Assembly: GCA_022432975.1 (NCBI GenBank)
Contig: CM039512.1
Location: 3,903,998 to 3,967,997 of the forward strand
DNA length: 64,000 nucleotides
Source: Begonia masoniana
Taxonomy: Eukaryota > Streptophyta > Magnoliopsida > Cucurbitales > Begoniaceae
Direction of reading: 5' to 3'
Under the pieces are notes generated by a model. It saw only the letters and a program-made list of their open reading frames with translations, made no database searches and was not told where the DNA came from. Shown here piece after piece: positions 47,202 through 59,789 of the stretch (position 1 is its first letter; each line of letters starts with the position of its first letter). Made by a program: the position numbers and the translations under genes.

Positions 47202-50069
47202 GTATTCCTTGACGATCTTCCCGGATTACAGCCGGACAGAGAGATAGAATTTGTTATTGATGTATATCCTAGCTCTGCGCCAGTGTCTAAGAATCCATAC
47301 AGATTGGCGCCCGCTGAATTGAGAGAGTTGAAAACTCAGCTAGAGGAGTTACTGGATAAGAGTTTCATTTGACCCAGTTTTTCACCATGGGATGCGTCCG
47401 TTCTATTCGTCAAGAAGAAAGACGGGACTCTCAGAATGTGCGTAGATTATAGGGAACTGAATAAGCTCACAGTGAAGAATAAGTATCCACTGCCCCGGAT
47501 AGATGATTTATTTGATCAACTGCAGGGTGCCCGAGTGTTTTCCAGGATTGACCTACGCTCGGGTTATTATCAGTTGAAAGTCTGGAAGGAAGATGTTCAG
47601 AAAACGGCGTTCCAAACGAGGTACGGGCATTATGAGTTCCTTGTTATGTCTTTCGAACTTACTAATGCCCCTGCAGCGTTTATGGATTTGATGAACCGAG
47701 TCTTCAAGGAGTACCTGGACAAATTCGTTGTTGTTTTCATCAACGATATCCTGATTTATTCTAAGACGAGGGAAGAGCATGAAGAGGAATTACGGATTGT
47801 TCTCAGAATTTTGCAACTACACCAGCTATATCCAAAGTTCTCTAAATGTGAGTTTTGGCTGGATCGAGTCTGTTTTCTCGGCCATATTATATCAGAAGAA
47901 GGGGTTTCTGTGGATCCGAGCAAAATTCAGGTGGTCAAAGATTGGCCACAGCCTAAGAACGTACGTGAAGTAAGTGGATTTCTCAGGTTGGCTGGCTATT
48001 ATCGGAAGTTTATAGAGGGATTTTTGAAGATTGCAGTTCCTCTTTCACGTTTGACTCGGAAAAACGACAAGTTTATATGGTCGGCTGCTTGTGACAACAG
48101 TTTTATGGAGTTGAAGCAGAAGTTGACCACAGCTCCAGTACTGATACTACCTGTTGAAGGTGACAAATTTAGTATTTATTGTGATGCATCTGGAGTTGGA
48201 CTCGGTTGTGTATTGATGCAGGAAGGAAAGGTTATCGCGTATGCTTCTCGGCAGTTGAAGCCGTATGAGCAGAATTATCCTACACATGATCTGGAGTTAG
48301 CAGCCGTGGTCTTTGCACTGAAAATATGGAGGCATTACTTATATGGGCAGCAGTGCGAGATATTTTCTGACCACAAAAGCTTGAAGTATTTATTTACGCA
48401 GAAGGAGCTTAATATGCGACAGAGAAGGTGGCTAGAGTTTGTCAAAGATTATGATTTCGATATTAAATACCACCCAGGAAAGGCGAACAAGGTCGCTGAT
48501 GCTTTGAGTCAGATGCCTTATGCGAGTCAGCCTTCACTTACAGCGTTGTCAGTAACACTGCGGTCTGAAATTGAAAGGTTCGATGTGGAGATAGTGGCAG
48601 AGTTGTCCAGTATGCTCACCAACATTTCTCTCAGGCCGACTATTCTAGATAAGATACGGGAAGCTCAGCAGAATGATATGGAGTGTGAGGAGCTTCGATT
48701 GAGTTTGACATTTGGAGTCGTGTCTGAATTCAACTTGTCAGATGACGGTATTCTGAAGTTCAGACATAGGTGATACATGCCTAACGATGAGGAGTTGAAG
48801 AAAGAGATTTTGGTCGAAGCACATTCTTCAGCTTATTCTGTGCACCCGGGAAGTACCAAGATGTGCCGGGATTTAAAACAACACTTCTGGTGGCCGAATA
48901 TGAAGAGGGAAGTTGCGAAATATATTGAAACCTGTTTAGTTTGTCAACAGGTTAAGGCGGAACACCAGAGGCTGGCCGGAACACTACAGCCACTGCCGAT
49001 TCCGAAGTGGAAATGAGAGCAGATCTCCATGGATTTTATTGTGGGGCTCCCGAGGACGACGAAGGGCCATGATGGCATCTAGGTGATCGTGGACCGATTG
49101 ACAAAGTCGGCCCACTTCTTATCTGTGAAGATGACGTCTTCGATGGACCAGCTCGCCGAGCTTTATGTGCAGGAGGTTGTTAGATTGCACGGAGTACCAA
49201 TTTTGATTGTCCCAAACAGAGATCCGAGACTCACCTCTAAGTTCTGGAAGAGTCTGCACAAAGCTATGGGGACTCAGCTTAATTTCAGCACAACCTTTCA
49301 TCCTCAGACTGATGGTCAGACAAAGAGGACAAATCAGATTCTGGAGGATATGCTCCGAGTTTGTGTGTTGGAATTTCAGGGATCGTGGAGCAGGTATTTG
49401 CCACTGGTCGAGTTATCTTACAACAACAACTTCTAGGCTACCATTGGTATGGCTCCGTACGAGGCTTTGTATGGTCGAAAGTGTAGGTCTCCATTATATT
49501 GGGACTAAGTTGGTGAAGCCAGTATTGTTGGTCCCAAGATCCTACAAAAAACGACAGAGAAGATTGCCGTTATCAGACAGCGTATCGAGATAGCTCAGAG
49601 TTGACAGAAGAGCTATGCTGACACGAGACGGAGAGAACTGGAATTTGAAGAAGGTGACGAGGTTTACTTAAAGGTTTCTCCATTTAAAGGTGTGATGCGA
49701 TTTGGAAGGAAGGGCAAGTTGAATCCTCGTTATGTGGGGCCCTTCTCTATTTTGAAGAAGATCGGAAAGATGGCATATCGACTATAGCTTTCAGCTTCAA
49801 TGGAAGGCATCCATGATGTATTTCACGTGTCTATGCTTCGGAAGTATTTGCGCGATCCATTGCATATCGTAGAGGCAAGGGAGATTGAGCTACAGCCTAC
49901 CTTGACATATGTGGAGAAGCCGGTACGTATTTTGGAGTCGTCCATTAAAGTATTGCGCAACAAAGAGATTCCGCTAGTTAAAGTCCTATGGCGGAACCAC
50001 GAGGTTGATGAAGCAACTTGGGAGCGACAACAGGATATGATGACTAAGTATCCTGAGTTGTTTGTATAA
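47202..50069 (+). pseudogene. Gypsy RT-RNase H-integrase-chromodomain remnant
   Basis: RT shows [42 protein letters not shown] and [11 protein letters not shown], but the catalytic box is FINDILIYS where FIDD is expected, losing one metal-binding aspartate. RNase H shows [14 protein letters not shown] and [13 protein letters not shown]. Integrase shows the zinc region (HPGSTKMCRDL, TCLVCQQVK), SMDFIVGLPR and FHPQTDGQT. The C-terminus ends with HDVFHVSMLRKYL and a chromodomain-like VLWRNHEVDEATWERQ, typical of Tekay/Del chromoviruses. In-frame stops occur near 47371, 49014, 49080, 49434, 49505 and 49785. Confidence 0.9.
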
Positions 50070-50109
50070 TCAAAATTTGATGACAAAATTTTAAATAAGG
50101 TGGATGGAT

Positions 50110-52615
50110 TGTAATACTCAACTGTACGGAATATTAGTATTTTAATGTAAATGGTATTTTTGTAAATATTTTAAATTAAGTCAATTTCGCGAAAAGAAAG
50201 CGTTATTACGATCCTAATAATTAATATGGATTTTAAGAAAATTTCGAGAATTTTACGAGTTTAACACCAATTTTACAAGAATTACGTTTATCGTAATATA
50301 AAGGATACTTTGGTAAAAATAGTTAACAAGATCCGAATTACGAACGGACAGTTTTAATGGGACCCTTATAATAAGTTGAAGTTATTGGCGAAATAAGGAG
50401 ATTTGGAGAAACCGAATCGATAGACAATTGAAGAAACGAAGGACGAAACAAATAGAAAATCAAAGGAAGGGCAAAAAGGTAATTTGCAAAAACAAATTTA
50501 ATTTAAATCAAAATCCTCTCTTCTTCTCCCTCACTCACGATTTCTCTCTGCGTTTTGTTCTCCCTCCTCCGGCGACTCACGGCGTTCTCACTTCCAACGC
50601 CGATCCTCCTCTCTGATCGTCTCGATTCTTCGCGATTTCTTCCCCAAACTCGACCCTAGGTACGATTCTAAGGTTTTAGCAAAGTTTATTTTGGTTTTTG
50701 AGGAGTTTAAACGATTAGAGTTCGTTTAGGGTTTCGTTAAAAACGTGGTTTAGGGCTAGAAATCGATAGGTTTGTCGTATTAGTCCGTGTAATGGACATA
50801 TTGGTGATTATTGAGCGTGTTTAGTCGATTCGTTGTGGAATGTTGAGAATTATTAATTTTTAAAGTTTTGGAGAAACTCGGTAATGAAAATTTTGAGGTA
50901 TCGAGCGTGGAATGCTCGATAAAATGCTTCAATGAATCAAACTAGGGCTTTAAGGAATTTCATTAGTTAAGGTTTCGTTAAATTTGGACGTTTAATAGTT
51001 TAAACTCGTTTTAACGACGAAATTGTGAAATTACCCTAGGTGAACAACACTCGTGGACGGAGCTTGGATTGCAACGGACACGAGGTAAGTTCTCGTGACT
51101 TACTCTGGCCGATTGGCCTACACCTTACGTCAAGGTCGTCTCGAGGAGCTTTGGTGACGTATTTGTTTAAATTGCTTTGGATGGGTAGTTAGGTTTAGTT
51201 CTTTTATAGGTTATGTTTTTATAGTCTTGATGGTATATATGTTGTATGTTTAAATTATGCTATAAATTGTTCATGCATCACAGGTTTAAATTATGCATAG
51301 AAAATGAATTTTCACACTACGTTTTAAAGAAAATGGCGATGTGTCCTGAAAGGGGGCTATTGATCTGTTGTGTAGATCGATTAAGGGTCTGTCACATTAC
51401 CACATCTAATATGGACTGATGTATGTTTATGGTCATGCGAGGTGAGGCTCAGGCATGGCTGTGCATGTTGCAAGTATGTACCCCCCCTCCTCTAGGTGGA
51501 AAGGGTTGTCCAACTGTAGGATGTGCCCTCTCCATTTAAGGGGTTAAGATCTCTGTGACAACCTATGTAAAGATAAGAAAATGTTTCATGATTTAAGAAC
51601 TCATATACACAGCATGCATTTGCATTTACGAACTTGCTGAGCTTTATCTCATAGTGTGTCTGTATAGTGTAGGTGATCTTGACATAGAAGAGGACGAGAT
51701 CCCTCCACCTGAGGAGTGATGCAGTTGACGGAGGATGGCATGCGGGGGTGTGTTGGCGCAGTCGATGCTTAACCTGACCTGTGGGGATGTGTGTATGTAT
51801 TTTTGGGAGTTGATGATTGGTATAAAATGTATAGTTGAATATATTAGGATGCTTGGATCTGATTAGTGATAGGTCTACGTTTTGAAGTTTTTTAAACGTT
51901 TTGGAAACTATTTTATGAACTGCTTGGTGATTTTAGCAGGAGAAAACGTTTAGTTTTTAAACCGAACCATGCAGTTTGTTTTATAAATTTTCACGACGTT
52001 TTCGGCTAAGTTTTGAGTAGGTTTTGTGAATTGTGAAATAGAGAAATGTAAACGAACAATGTAGGAGGTTTGGAATGAAATGTTGATGAAGTGTTTAGTA
52101 TAGTGTATGTGTTATGTGTGTATGCAAGGGAGAAAGAAAGTGAAGTGATGGAAGTGGTGCATGTCCCTTGGAAATAAGTTTCCAGGGGACTTGGCGATTG
52201 ATCGCCCAAAGGGGGGATCGATCGCCAAGATTGGTCGCACTCCCTGGAGAAATCCAGGGAGTGTGGCGATTGTTCGCCACAAGGAGGGGCGATCATTCGC
52301 CCCTCCAATTTTTGGTGGTGGCGATCGATCGTCAGTTTTGGGCGATCGATCGCCCCTCTCCTCCTTTGGCCGATTGACATTTTTGTCCCTCCAAGCATTG
52401 GCCGATGATTTTTGGTTGTTTTAAATTGTTTTTATAATTGTTTTAACTTGTTTTTTTTTTATGGTTTTCATCTAAGTGTTTACTAAGTTAACCTTAATGG
52501 TTTTGAAAATAGTTCCGAGCGATTTTTAACGATTTCAATTCCGCTTAACATTTTAAAGTTTTAAGTATAAAAAAAATATTACGGCAAAAATAGGAATAGT
52601 GTAAGGGTCGTTACA
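50110..52615 (+). repeat. 3' LTR of the gypsy element
   Basis: 2506 bp, TGTAATACTCAACTG to GGGTCGTTACA; homologous to 42544-45041. A GCGATCGATCGC cluster lies at 52188-52365. Short open frames over it are spurious. Confidence 0.9.
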
Positions 52616-52639
52616 GCGCGTTGTCACTGTGCGCGCAGT

Positions 52640-53442
52640 GCACCGCTACCGGTAAATGAGCTATCTCTATGTAAATCTAAATTTAACGCCTTAATTGCCC
52701 AGTATGCCATATGCTCAAGTTCCACCAGTAAATGACAAGCCTTTTCATAAATCAAATTGTAGGGAGTAGTGCCTAGGGGAGTTTTATAAGCTGTTCTATA
52801 CGCCCACAATGCATCATCCAACTTTTGAGACCAATTCTTTCTATTGGGATTCACCTCTTTTTCTAGAATTCTCTTTATCTCTCGGTTGGAAACCTCCGCC
52901 TGGCCATTGCTTTGTGGATGGTATGTTGTAGTTACTTTATGTCTGATGCCATATTTGCTTAATAAGTCATTGAAAGATCTGTTACAGAAATGAGATCCTC
53001 CATCGCTAATAATTGCTCTGGGTGTCCCAAATCTGGTGAAAATATTTTTTTGTAGTAATTTTAGAACACCTTTTCCTTCATTGTTTGGCAACGCTACTGC
53101 TTCTACCCACTTTGAAACATAGTCTACAACCAAGAGGATATACTGATTACCAAAAGATATTGGAAATGGTCCCATGAAATCAATCCCCTATACATCAAAT
53201 ATTTCGATCTCCATAATATTCGTAAGTGGTAGCTCATGTTTCTGCATGATATTTCCTACCCTTTGGCACCTGTCACAATTCTTCACAAAATTATTAGCAT
53301 TCTTAAAAAGAGTGGGCCAGAATAAACCTGATTGCAGAATTTTTGCAGTTGTGCATGTGCCTCCATAGTGACTTTCATATGGTTCTGCATGGCATTGCTG
53401 TAGCACTGAAACTATTTCTTCCTTCGGCACACATCTCCTCAA
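52640..53442 (-). pseudogene. Athila integrase, N-terminal and catalytic parts
   Basis: The zinc-binding region (HAEPYESHYGGTCTTAKI, NCDRCQRVG) and catalytic core ([57 protein letters not shown]) are readable. The DDE residues appear to be present, but a stop and a frame change separate the zinc region from the core near 53180. It is cut at about 52655. Confidence 0.85.
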
Positions 53443-53562
53443 CAGCTGGTCAACGCCTTGTTTAAAGAGAAATGGTTCATCCCAAAATTATTGTCTCACA
53501 TCTTTAAAAAATTTCTTTCTTCGCTGATATTGCATTTTATGAGGAATAATATCACTTACAAT

Positions 53563-54722
53563 TTAGTTGACAAAATCTACATACCATGGTGCTAAAACTA
53601 CATCCATTTTTACCATCTGTTCATCTGGAAATGTTTCTTTTATGCATTCTTCATATTGTTGTTCGCTTATATTTTTTAGACGAGATAAATGATCAGCAAT
53701 CTGTTTTTCGCAACATTTCCTATCGCGAATTTCCAAATCAAATTCTTGAAGAAGTAGTACCCAACAGATTAGTCTTGGTTTAGCATCCTTTTTCGTAACC
53801 AGATATTTGATGGCTGCATGATCAGTATAAACAATCACCTTTGTTCCTATCAAATACGCTCTAAATTTATTAAAAGCAAATACTACTGCGAGTAACTCTT
53901 TCTCTGTAGTTATATAATTTTTTTTAGCATCATTGAGAGTCTTGCTGGCATAGTATGTGAAATATTTTTTTCTTTCTTCTGTCCCAACATTATTCCCACA
54001 CCATAATCGGTAACATCGGACATCAGAATAAAAGTCATAGACCAGTCGGGTGCTGCTATCACAGGCGCGGTCACTAATTTATGTAAATTTTTACCACCTT
54101 TCCCGAAGGGATAGTATTGAGACTCGATGCCCCAATACTATCCCTTTGGGAACCATAAAATGGCATTTCTCCCAGTTCAACACCAAGTTTGTCTCCTAGC
54201 ATCTTTTCAAAACTCGCTCCAGATTCTTCAAACATGATTCAAAAGACTCTCCCACAATAGAAAAATCATCCATAAAAATCTCCAAACATTCTTCGACCAT
54301 GTCTGAGAATATAGCCATCATGCAATGTTGGAACGTCGCTGGAGCGTTGCACAGCCCAAAAGGCATTCTCTGAAATGCAAAAGTTCCATAAGGACATGTA
54401 AATGTAGTTTTCTCTTGATCTTCAGGAGCAATCGTGATTTGATTATATCCTGAATACTTATAAAAAAAAAACAATAGAATTTCTTACCAGCCAACATGTC
54501 TAGCATCTGATCAATAAACAGTAACGGGAAATGATCTTTTCGTGTGGCTTTGTTTAATTTTTGGTAGCCCATGCGAATTCTCCATCCTGTTACTGTCCTT
54601 GTCGGAATCAACTCACTCTTTTCAATGGTGATAACTGTTGTCCCTCCTTTATTTGGAGCACGTTGAACTGGGCTAATCCATGAGCTATCTGAAATGGGAA
54701 AATAATTCCAGCATCCAACCAT
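53563..54722 (-). pseudogene. Athila reverse transcriptase and RNase H remnant
   Basis: RT shows PVQRAPNKGG, YQKLNKATRKDHFPLLFIDQML, YSGYNQITIAPEDQEKTTF, MPFGLCNAPATFQ and the catalytic FMDDFS. RNase H shows [25 protein letters not shown] and IADHLSRL. Between them, after GIVLGHRVS, an inverted copy of about 17 bases (54103-54155) replaces the connection domain, so the copy is inactive. Confidence 0.85.
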
Positions 54723-55045
54723 TTAAGCATCTCCTTCTTCACAACTTCCTTCATCACTAGATTCAATCTTCTCTGTTACTCTATAGATGCGTTGTATCCA
54801 TCTTCTAGGAGTATCTTGTGCATACAAATACTAGGACTAATCCCCTTAATGTCTTTAACCGTCCATGCCAAAGCCTATTTGTAAGCTCTCAATACTTGGA
54901 GTAATTTTTCCTCTTACATGGTTATCAAAGCAGCCGAAATGATAAAATGTAGGGTCTCTTTGAGTCCTAAAAATGCATATTTGAGGTGAGAAGGCAGTTG
55001 TTTAAGCTACAGTGTTGGCGCGTCTTCAATGGATGGCTGTAGAAT

Positions 55046-55695
55046 TTATTGTTTATTTTCCGTTCTCACTAGTGCTTCAAACTGTTTTATGTAACCTCGG
55101 GGAATCTGCTCTGTTTCTTTTGTTTTCGTTCTTTCTGATACACTAAAGCAGTCTTCTTCATCATAAGGACACTTCATGGCTTTTAAAATGTTAAAAGTAA
55201 TCTGTTGATCATTCACCTGCATTGTGAGTTCTCCTTTTTCAACATCGATCAACGTTCTCCCCATGGCTAAAAAGGGTCTTCCCAATATGATGGGCACTTT
55301 ACGATCTGCCTCATAATCCAGAATAATAAAATCTACTGGGAAAATAAATTTGTCTACCTTCAGGAATACGTCTTTTATTTTCCCTTGAGGATGCGTTAAT
55401 GATCAATCAACTAGTTGCAGAGTAACCATGGTAGGTCAAGCTTCTCTATTCCCACTTTCTTGAAGATGGACATGGGCATTAAATTAATGCTTGCTCCTAG
55501 ATCACACAGAGCCTTTCCAAAATAGTTGTTGCCGATCGTGCATAGAATGGTGAAGCTACCCAGATCTTTTAATTTAGGTGAGATCTTATTCTGTAATATA
55601 TAACTTGTTTCTTCAGTCAAGGCTACCATTTCAAATTCTCCCAGCCTTCTTTTCTTTGACAAAATATCTTTTATAAATTTTGCGTAGTTGGGCAT
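55046..55695 (-). pseudogene. Athila aspartic protease remnant
   Basis: Minus strand: PNYAKFIKDILSKKR, then the protease active-site block ALCDLGASINLMP, then after a stop PIILGRPFLAMGRTLIDVEKGEL. This is the classical Athila/gypsy protease order; stops and a frame change inactivate it. Confidence 0.85.
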
Positions 55696-57347
55696 TTATT
55701 CAAGTGCTTCCACCAAGGGCATATTAATGTGAAGTTGCTTAAGAACATCAAGGAATCTTTTAAACTGCTTGCCTTGATTGTGTTTCTACAGTCTCTGAGG
55801 GAATGGTGGTGGTGGCCTCTGAATTTTCAATTCACTTTGTTGTTGTCGCGGTGTCAACACATCATCATTCTCTTGGTTATGCTTTTCTGGTTCTCCCAAA
55901 TCTTCTTGTTTCTTTAAATTTTCTGTTTTCTTTTGCTTTTCTGGAATTTACAGTTCCCTTCTATTCCTCAATACAATGGTCTTGCAATGCTCATTTCCTA
56001 GTCTTTGTGGCACTTCTGTATCACTTGGTAATTGCCTTGCATTCCTTGTGTTAATAGACTGAGCTAACTGTCCCACTTGAGTTTCAATATTTTTGATGAA
56101 CGCAACCAAATTCTAGAGAATTACGTCTATTTTGGAGGCGTATTTTCTGGCAAAACTTTCTGATTTCTCGTGAGTCATCAAACTATGCATTGTTTGCGAA
56201 AATCCTTGGGAGTAATTTTCTGTGGATTTGCTTCGTGCTATAGTATTCTGCTGCTGGGAATTCCCCTGAAAGTTTGGATGTTGTTTTCAGCCAGGATTAT
56301 ACGATTGAGAGTAGGAATTGTTGTTCTTGTTGTACCCTACATAATTTGCAGATTATGGGTTAGTAGGACATGAATTGTCATCGTGATATTCCCCGCAGAA
56401 AATACACGACACTTCTCTCGTCGTTGGCTTTGATGATTGGTTCATTGATTTGATGGTGTTTTCCAGCATGACAATTTTGCATTCAAAGCAGAAACTTCAT
56501 TCAAATCATAAACTCCAGATGCACGCTTTGTAGAGTAAACTCTGTCTGAAGGCCATTGGTAACTATTCACTGTCATTCTTTCCAACAAATCATAAGCTTC
56601 ATTGAAAGATTTTGATAGAAGAGTTCCGTTTGCTGCAGCATTGATTATTAATCTGGTGTGGCCATTAAGTCCATTATAGAATGTCTCCAGCTGAATCCAA
56701 TGTGGTATTCCATGATTAGGGCACTGTCTCAATAATTCTTTGAATTTGTCCCAAGTCTCATAAAGCGATTCACCATCCCTCTGTTGAAAACCAGTGATTT
56801 CATTCTTCATTTTGGCGTTCCTCACTGGTGGATGATATTTTATGATGAATTTCTTGGCTAAATCTCCCTATGTAGTGATAGTATTAGATAGAATGCCGTT
56901 TAACCAATCTCGTGCTCTGTCTCTTAAGGAATATGGGAAAAGTTTGACTCTTAACGTTTAAGCTGAAACTCCAGGAAAATTGAATGAATCGCTCACTTTT
57001 TCAAAAACTTTGAGATGACGATGAGCGTTGTCGGATACCACTCCACTAAACTGTCTAACTGTTTGAAGTATCTGAAACATGACTGGTTTTAACTCAAATC
57101 TAATATCATGTAAATCTGGTCTAACAATACCGGGATTCAGATCATCAAGCGTGGGAATGGTGAAATCCTGAATAGGCCAATCTCGGTCATCAATGATACG
57201 ATCAAAATTAATTCTTCTTTCTTTCTGGTTGGCCATATTGTCTTCTTCAATAAGTAGTTGCTTATGTTGTCTCCTTCTTGCACGGAATGTCCGTTCAATC
57301 TCTGGATCGTGTGGAACAAGATCTTGGTTGTCTTCTTCAGGCATCAA
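55696..57347 (-). pseudogene. Athila gag remnant
   Basis: Starts MMPEEDNQDLVPHDPEIERTFRARRRQHKQ and continues with the capsid-like EITGFQQRDGESLYETWDKFKELLRQCPNHG and TFYNGLNGHTRLIINAAANG. Near 56400 lies one zinc knuckle, CIFCGEYHDDNSC. Several stops divide it. Confidence 0.85.
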
Positions 57348-57421
57348 GCAAATGGTACCTGAAGAACAATGAATAAAATATAAAAATTAATTATAACTAA
57401 AATAAAATCATTAATAATTAT

Positions 57422-57439
57422 CCCCGACAACGGCGCCAA
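57422..57439 (-). other. Athila primer binding site
   Basis: TGGCGCCGTTGTCGGGGA on the minus strand, a few bases inside the 5' LTR end at 57445. It is one base from the consensus seen in Athila-type elements. Confidence 0.85.
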
Positions 57440-57444
57440 AAACC

Positions 57445-58755
57445 TGTTAGTGATTTTCTACATCTAACGCAAGTGTACATGTCGCTAACAAAGTAATAAA
57501 GAGTAAATAAAAGTCGATCCCACGAATATAATCTTAATTAAATTTAATTGCTATAAAATTCTATAAAAATAAATATGACGATAATATAAAAATGGCGTGA
57601 GTGGCAAGGAATGATAAAAATAGAGTTTGTTCAGAAATAATAAAGATTTAAATTGAAATAAATTTAGAAGATAAAGATGGTGGAAGCCTTGGTTAAGGTC
57701 GATTTCCTCGTTACATGCAAATTACTATCGATGCTACAAAAAGCTACAACATTTTCCACAGAACAGTGAGAACGAATATTTTGCTAGAATTCTATTGAAT
57801 TGTCTAGTTAAATTCGACCTAGAGTTTTTTTCGACTTTGAAAGAATAAAACTTGATTCGAATTTCTTTAAAGTCTTATTCTCAATACCAAATAGATTAAT
57901 ATCAACGACTTTGTAACAATTTAATTTATTTAATCAATCATGCATCTTAAAATTCTTATCTATCTATCGATACAAGAGTAACATGTAACATCAAATTTGT
58001 CAGTCGACAAAATTTGAATTAAGCAATAAACATAATGATAGATTGTTCAATGAAAAATACGTAAACTTTCATAGATCTAAGTAAAGCACGTAACGAGTAC
58101 TTTCTCTCTTAACAAAGATAAAAAAAATCTAGCCAAAAATGAAAAAAAATACCAAATAAAAATATTCATTAAAAAAATGTAAAAAGTAGAAGAAGAAAAA
58201 TTAATCAAGTGCAGTCTTTCTAGCCGCCAAGTCTCTTCCCTTTTTCTGCTTGTCTTCCCTGTTCTATTTCGTCTGCTAATTTTCTCTCATTTTTTCGCAG
58301 AAAATCAATCACTTCCTTTCCGTTCAGAGACCCTCACCGGCAAAACCTCCTCCTTTTCTTTCTTTTTGATAAAAATTGTTATCAGCCCAAAATCTTCTTC
58401 CTTCCTTGATTCTAGGGAATCCTCCAGCCAAATCCATCTTTTTCCTTAATTCTAGGGATTTTTCCTTCCTTTTGCTCCTTCTCTTTTGGTCATTCAAATA
58501 AAATCAAATCTTCCCTTCTATTTTTCAGCTAGTAAATCTGTGACCAAACGTGATAACAATATAATTTAAATAAGTGCCAATAATATGAGTTTGTTGAAAA
58601 TAAACATAAAATTCATTAAAATCTAAAATCTTTCAATGTTACAGCAACCTACAGTAATTTCTATAATTTTGACCCATTTTATTTTACATTCACTCAAATC
58701 ACACGAGTTATATCAAATAAAAATAGTATAAAATAACTTTTTTTAAGAGTTATCA
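57445..58755 (-). repeat. 5' LTR of the Athila element
   Basis: Direct repeat of 40064-41376, with scattered single-base and small indel differences. Confidence 0.92.
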
Positions 58756-58760
58756 AAATT

Positions 58761-59588
58761 CTTGTTGCATGTCCGACCGATCACATTCATGCGACCTAAA
58801 ATCAAGAAGTCAAGGTCGAACATCTTCCCGTTGTATAGCTTCTCCATCACATAAAGATTCATGCACCTCACGAGATCTCTATGTGCATCCCGAGGTAGAA
58901 TTGTGTGAGTTATCAGATTGTGAATAACCTGAGCTCTGACGTTCAAATCTTTGGATTTTGGCTTCACAAATCCTCCGATGTGTTCATTTCAATGAATTTC
59001 CCTAAGGAAGTCAAATCTCTCCGCCGATCTGAAAAAATCACAATCTTGAGAAGTATGGTAGTATCTTTCCAACTCGTTCCCTTTTCAGCAAACCCGAGCA
59101 CTTCATTAACCGTCTCTGAAGGTATCAAAATCTTTGTACCAAGGATGTACGTCTTCAAACATCCTGACATCCTGGTAAAGGTCAAGTTCACATAAAACAA
59201 GCGAACAATTCTATCGCAGCTATCGCCCCTTAATCCGTACACTCCGTGTAGGGCCGATTCTGTTGAACATCTCCTTGATCTCCAATAACTCCTAACCTCT
59301 AAAGTTGACGTTCTTTGAATGAATAACCGAGCGGTTTGACATATCTCACTCAAACTGCTCTTTACACATCTGATTTCGAAATTCATTCGAAAAATACCCA
59401 GTTGGCAGTCGTCGTGCTTCACACAAAGCACCTTGTGACGATGATGGCTGGTTTTTCGAAACCCCTTGAAATGGTCCTCCGTGTGACATCGATGGGCGAT
59501 TTGATGGAGGCCATTTTGTTTGGCCACCTTGTGACAGACCTCTTTGTGACGGGGCAGTCTTTTGTCTAATCGTCAATTTGGGTGTCAT
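58761..59588 (-). pseudogene. Second MULE frame with a putative plant transposon domain
   Basis: Minus-strand frame opening MTPKLTIRQKTAPSQRGL, a Ser/Gln-rich start. It then reads IVRLFYVNLTFTRM, LIPSETVNEVLGFAEKGTSW, LNVRAQVIHNLITHTILPRDAHRDLVR and YNGKMFDLDFLILGRM. Order and spacing resemble the putative plant transposon protein domain also seen at 45047-46140. Function is unknown. It has at least two frame changes or stops and is interrupted by the Athila element after RTCNKN. Confidence 0.6.
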
Positions 59589-59789
59589 TTGATGAGAATT
59601 TGGCGATTTAGGTTGAATTGGAGATTTAGGGATTTTGATGATTTAGGGCTTGGATTTGTTGGATTTTTTTATGATATTGGAAGCAAGGATTATGGATGAG
59701 AAAATCAACACGATAGTAGGGGCGTGATTTTGTGTTGGAATCACGGTTGAGGCCGAGAAAAAATCAAATTTTTTCAGCACTAGAGGGTG

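Larger units (their letters stand above)
47150..52615 (+). mobile_element. Tekay/Del-like chromodomain gypsy element with deleted 5' part
   Basis: Bounded by a perfect TSD GCGCG (47145-47149 and 52616-52620). Only the first 53 bp of the 5' LTR remain (47150-47202). They are joined directly to pol, so about 2.4 kb of LTR plus PBS, gag and protease are lost. Pol runs to 50069, then the purine-rich AAGGTGGATGGAT, then the full 3' LTR 50110-52615. Confidence 0.9.
40064..58755 (-). mobile_element. Athila-type Ty3-gypsy retrotransposon, interrupted
   Basis: LTRs 40064-41376 (1313 bp) and 57445-58755 (1311 bp) are highly similar and flanked by a perfect TSD AAATT (40059-40063 and 58756-58760). The sense is minus: TGATAAC...CACTAACA. 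The primer site after the 5' LTR reads TGGCGCCGTTGTCGGGGA (57422-57439), the Athila class. Gag, protease, RT, RNase H and integrase follow, then an extra frame between integrase and 3' LTR. It is split by the gypsy element in the integrase region and by a solo LTR in the extra frame. Confidence 0.92.
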
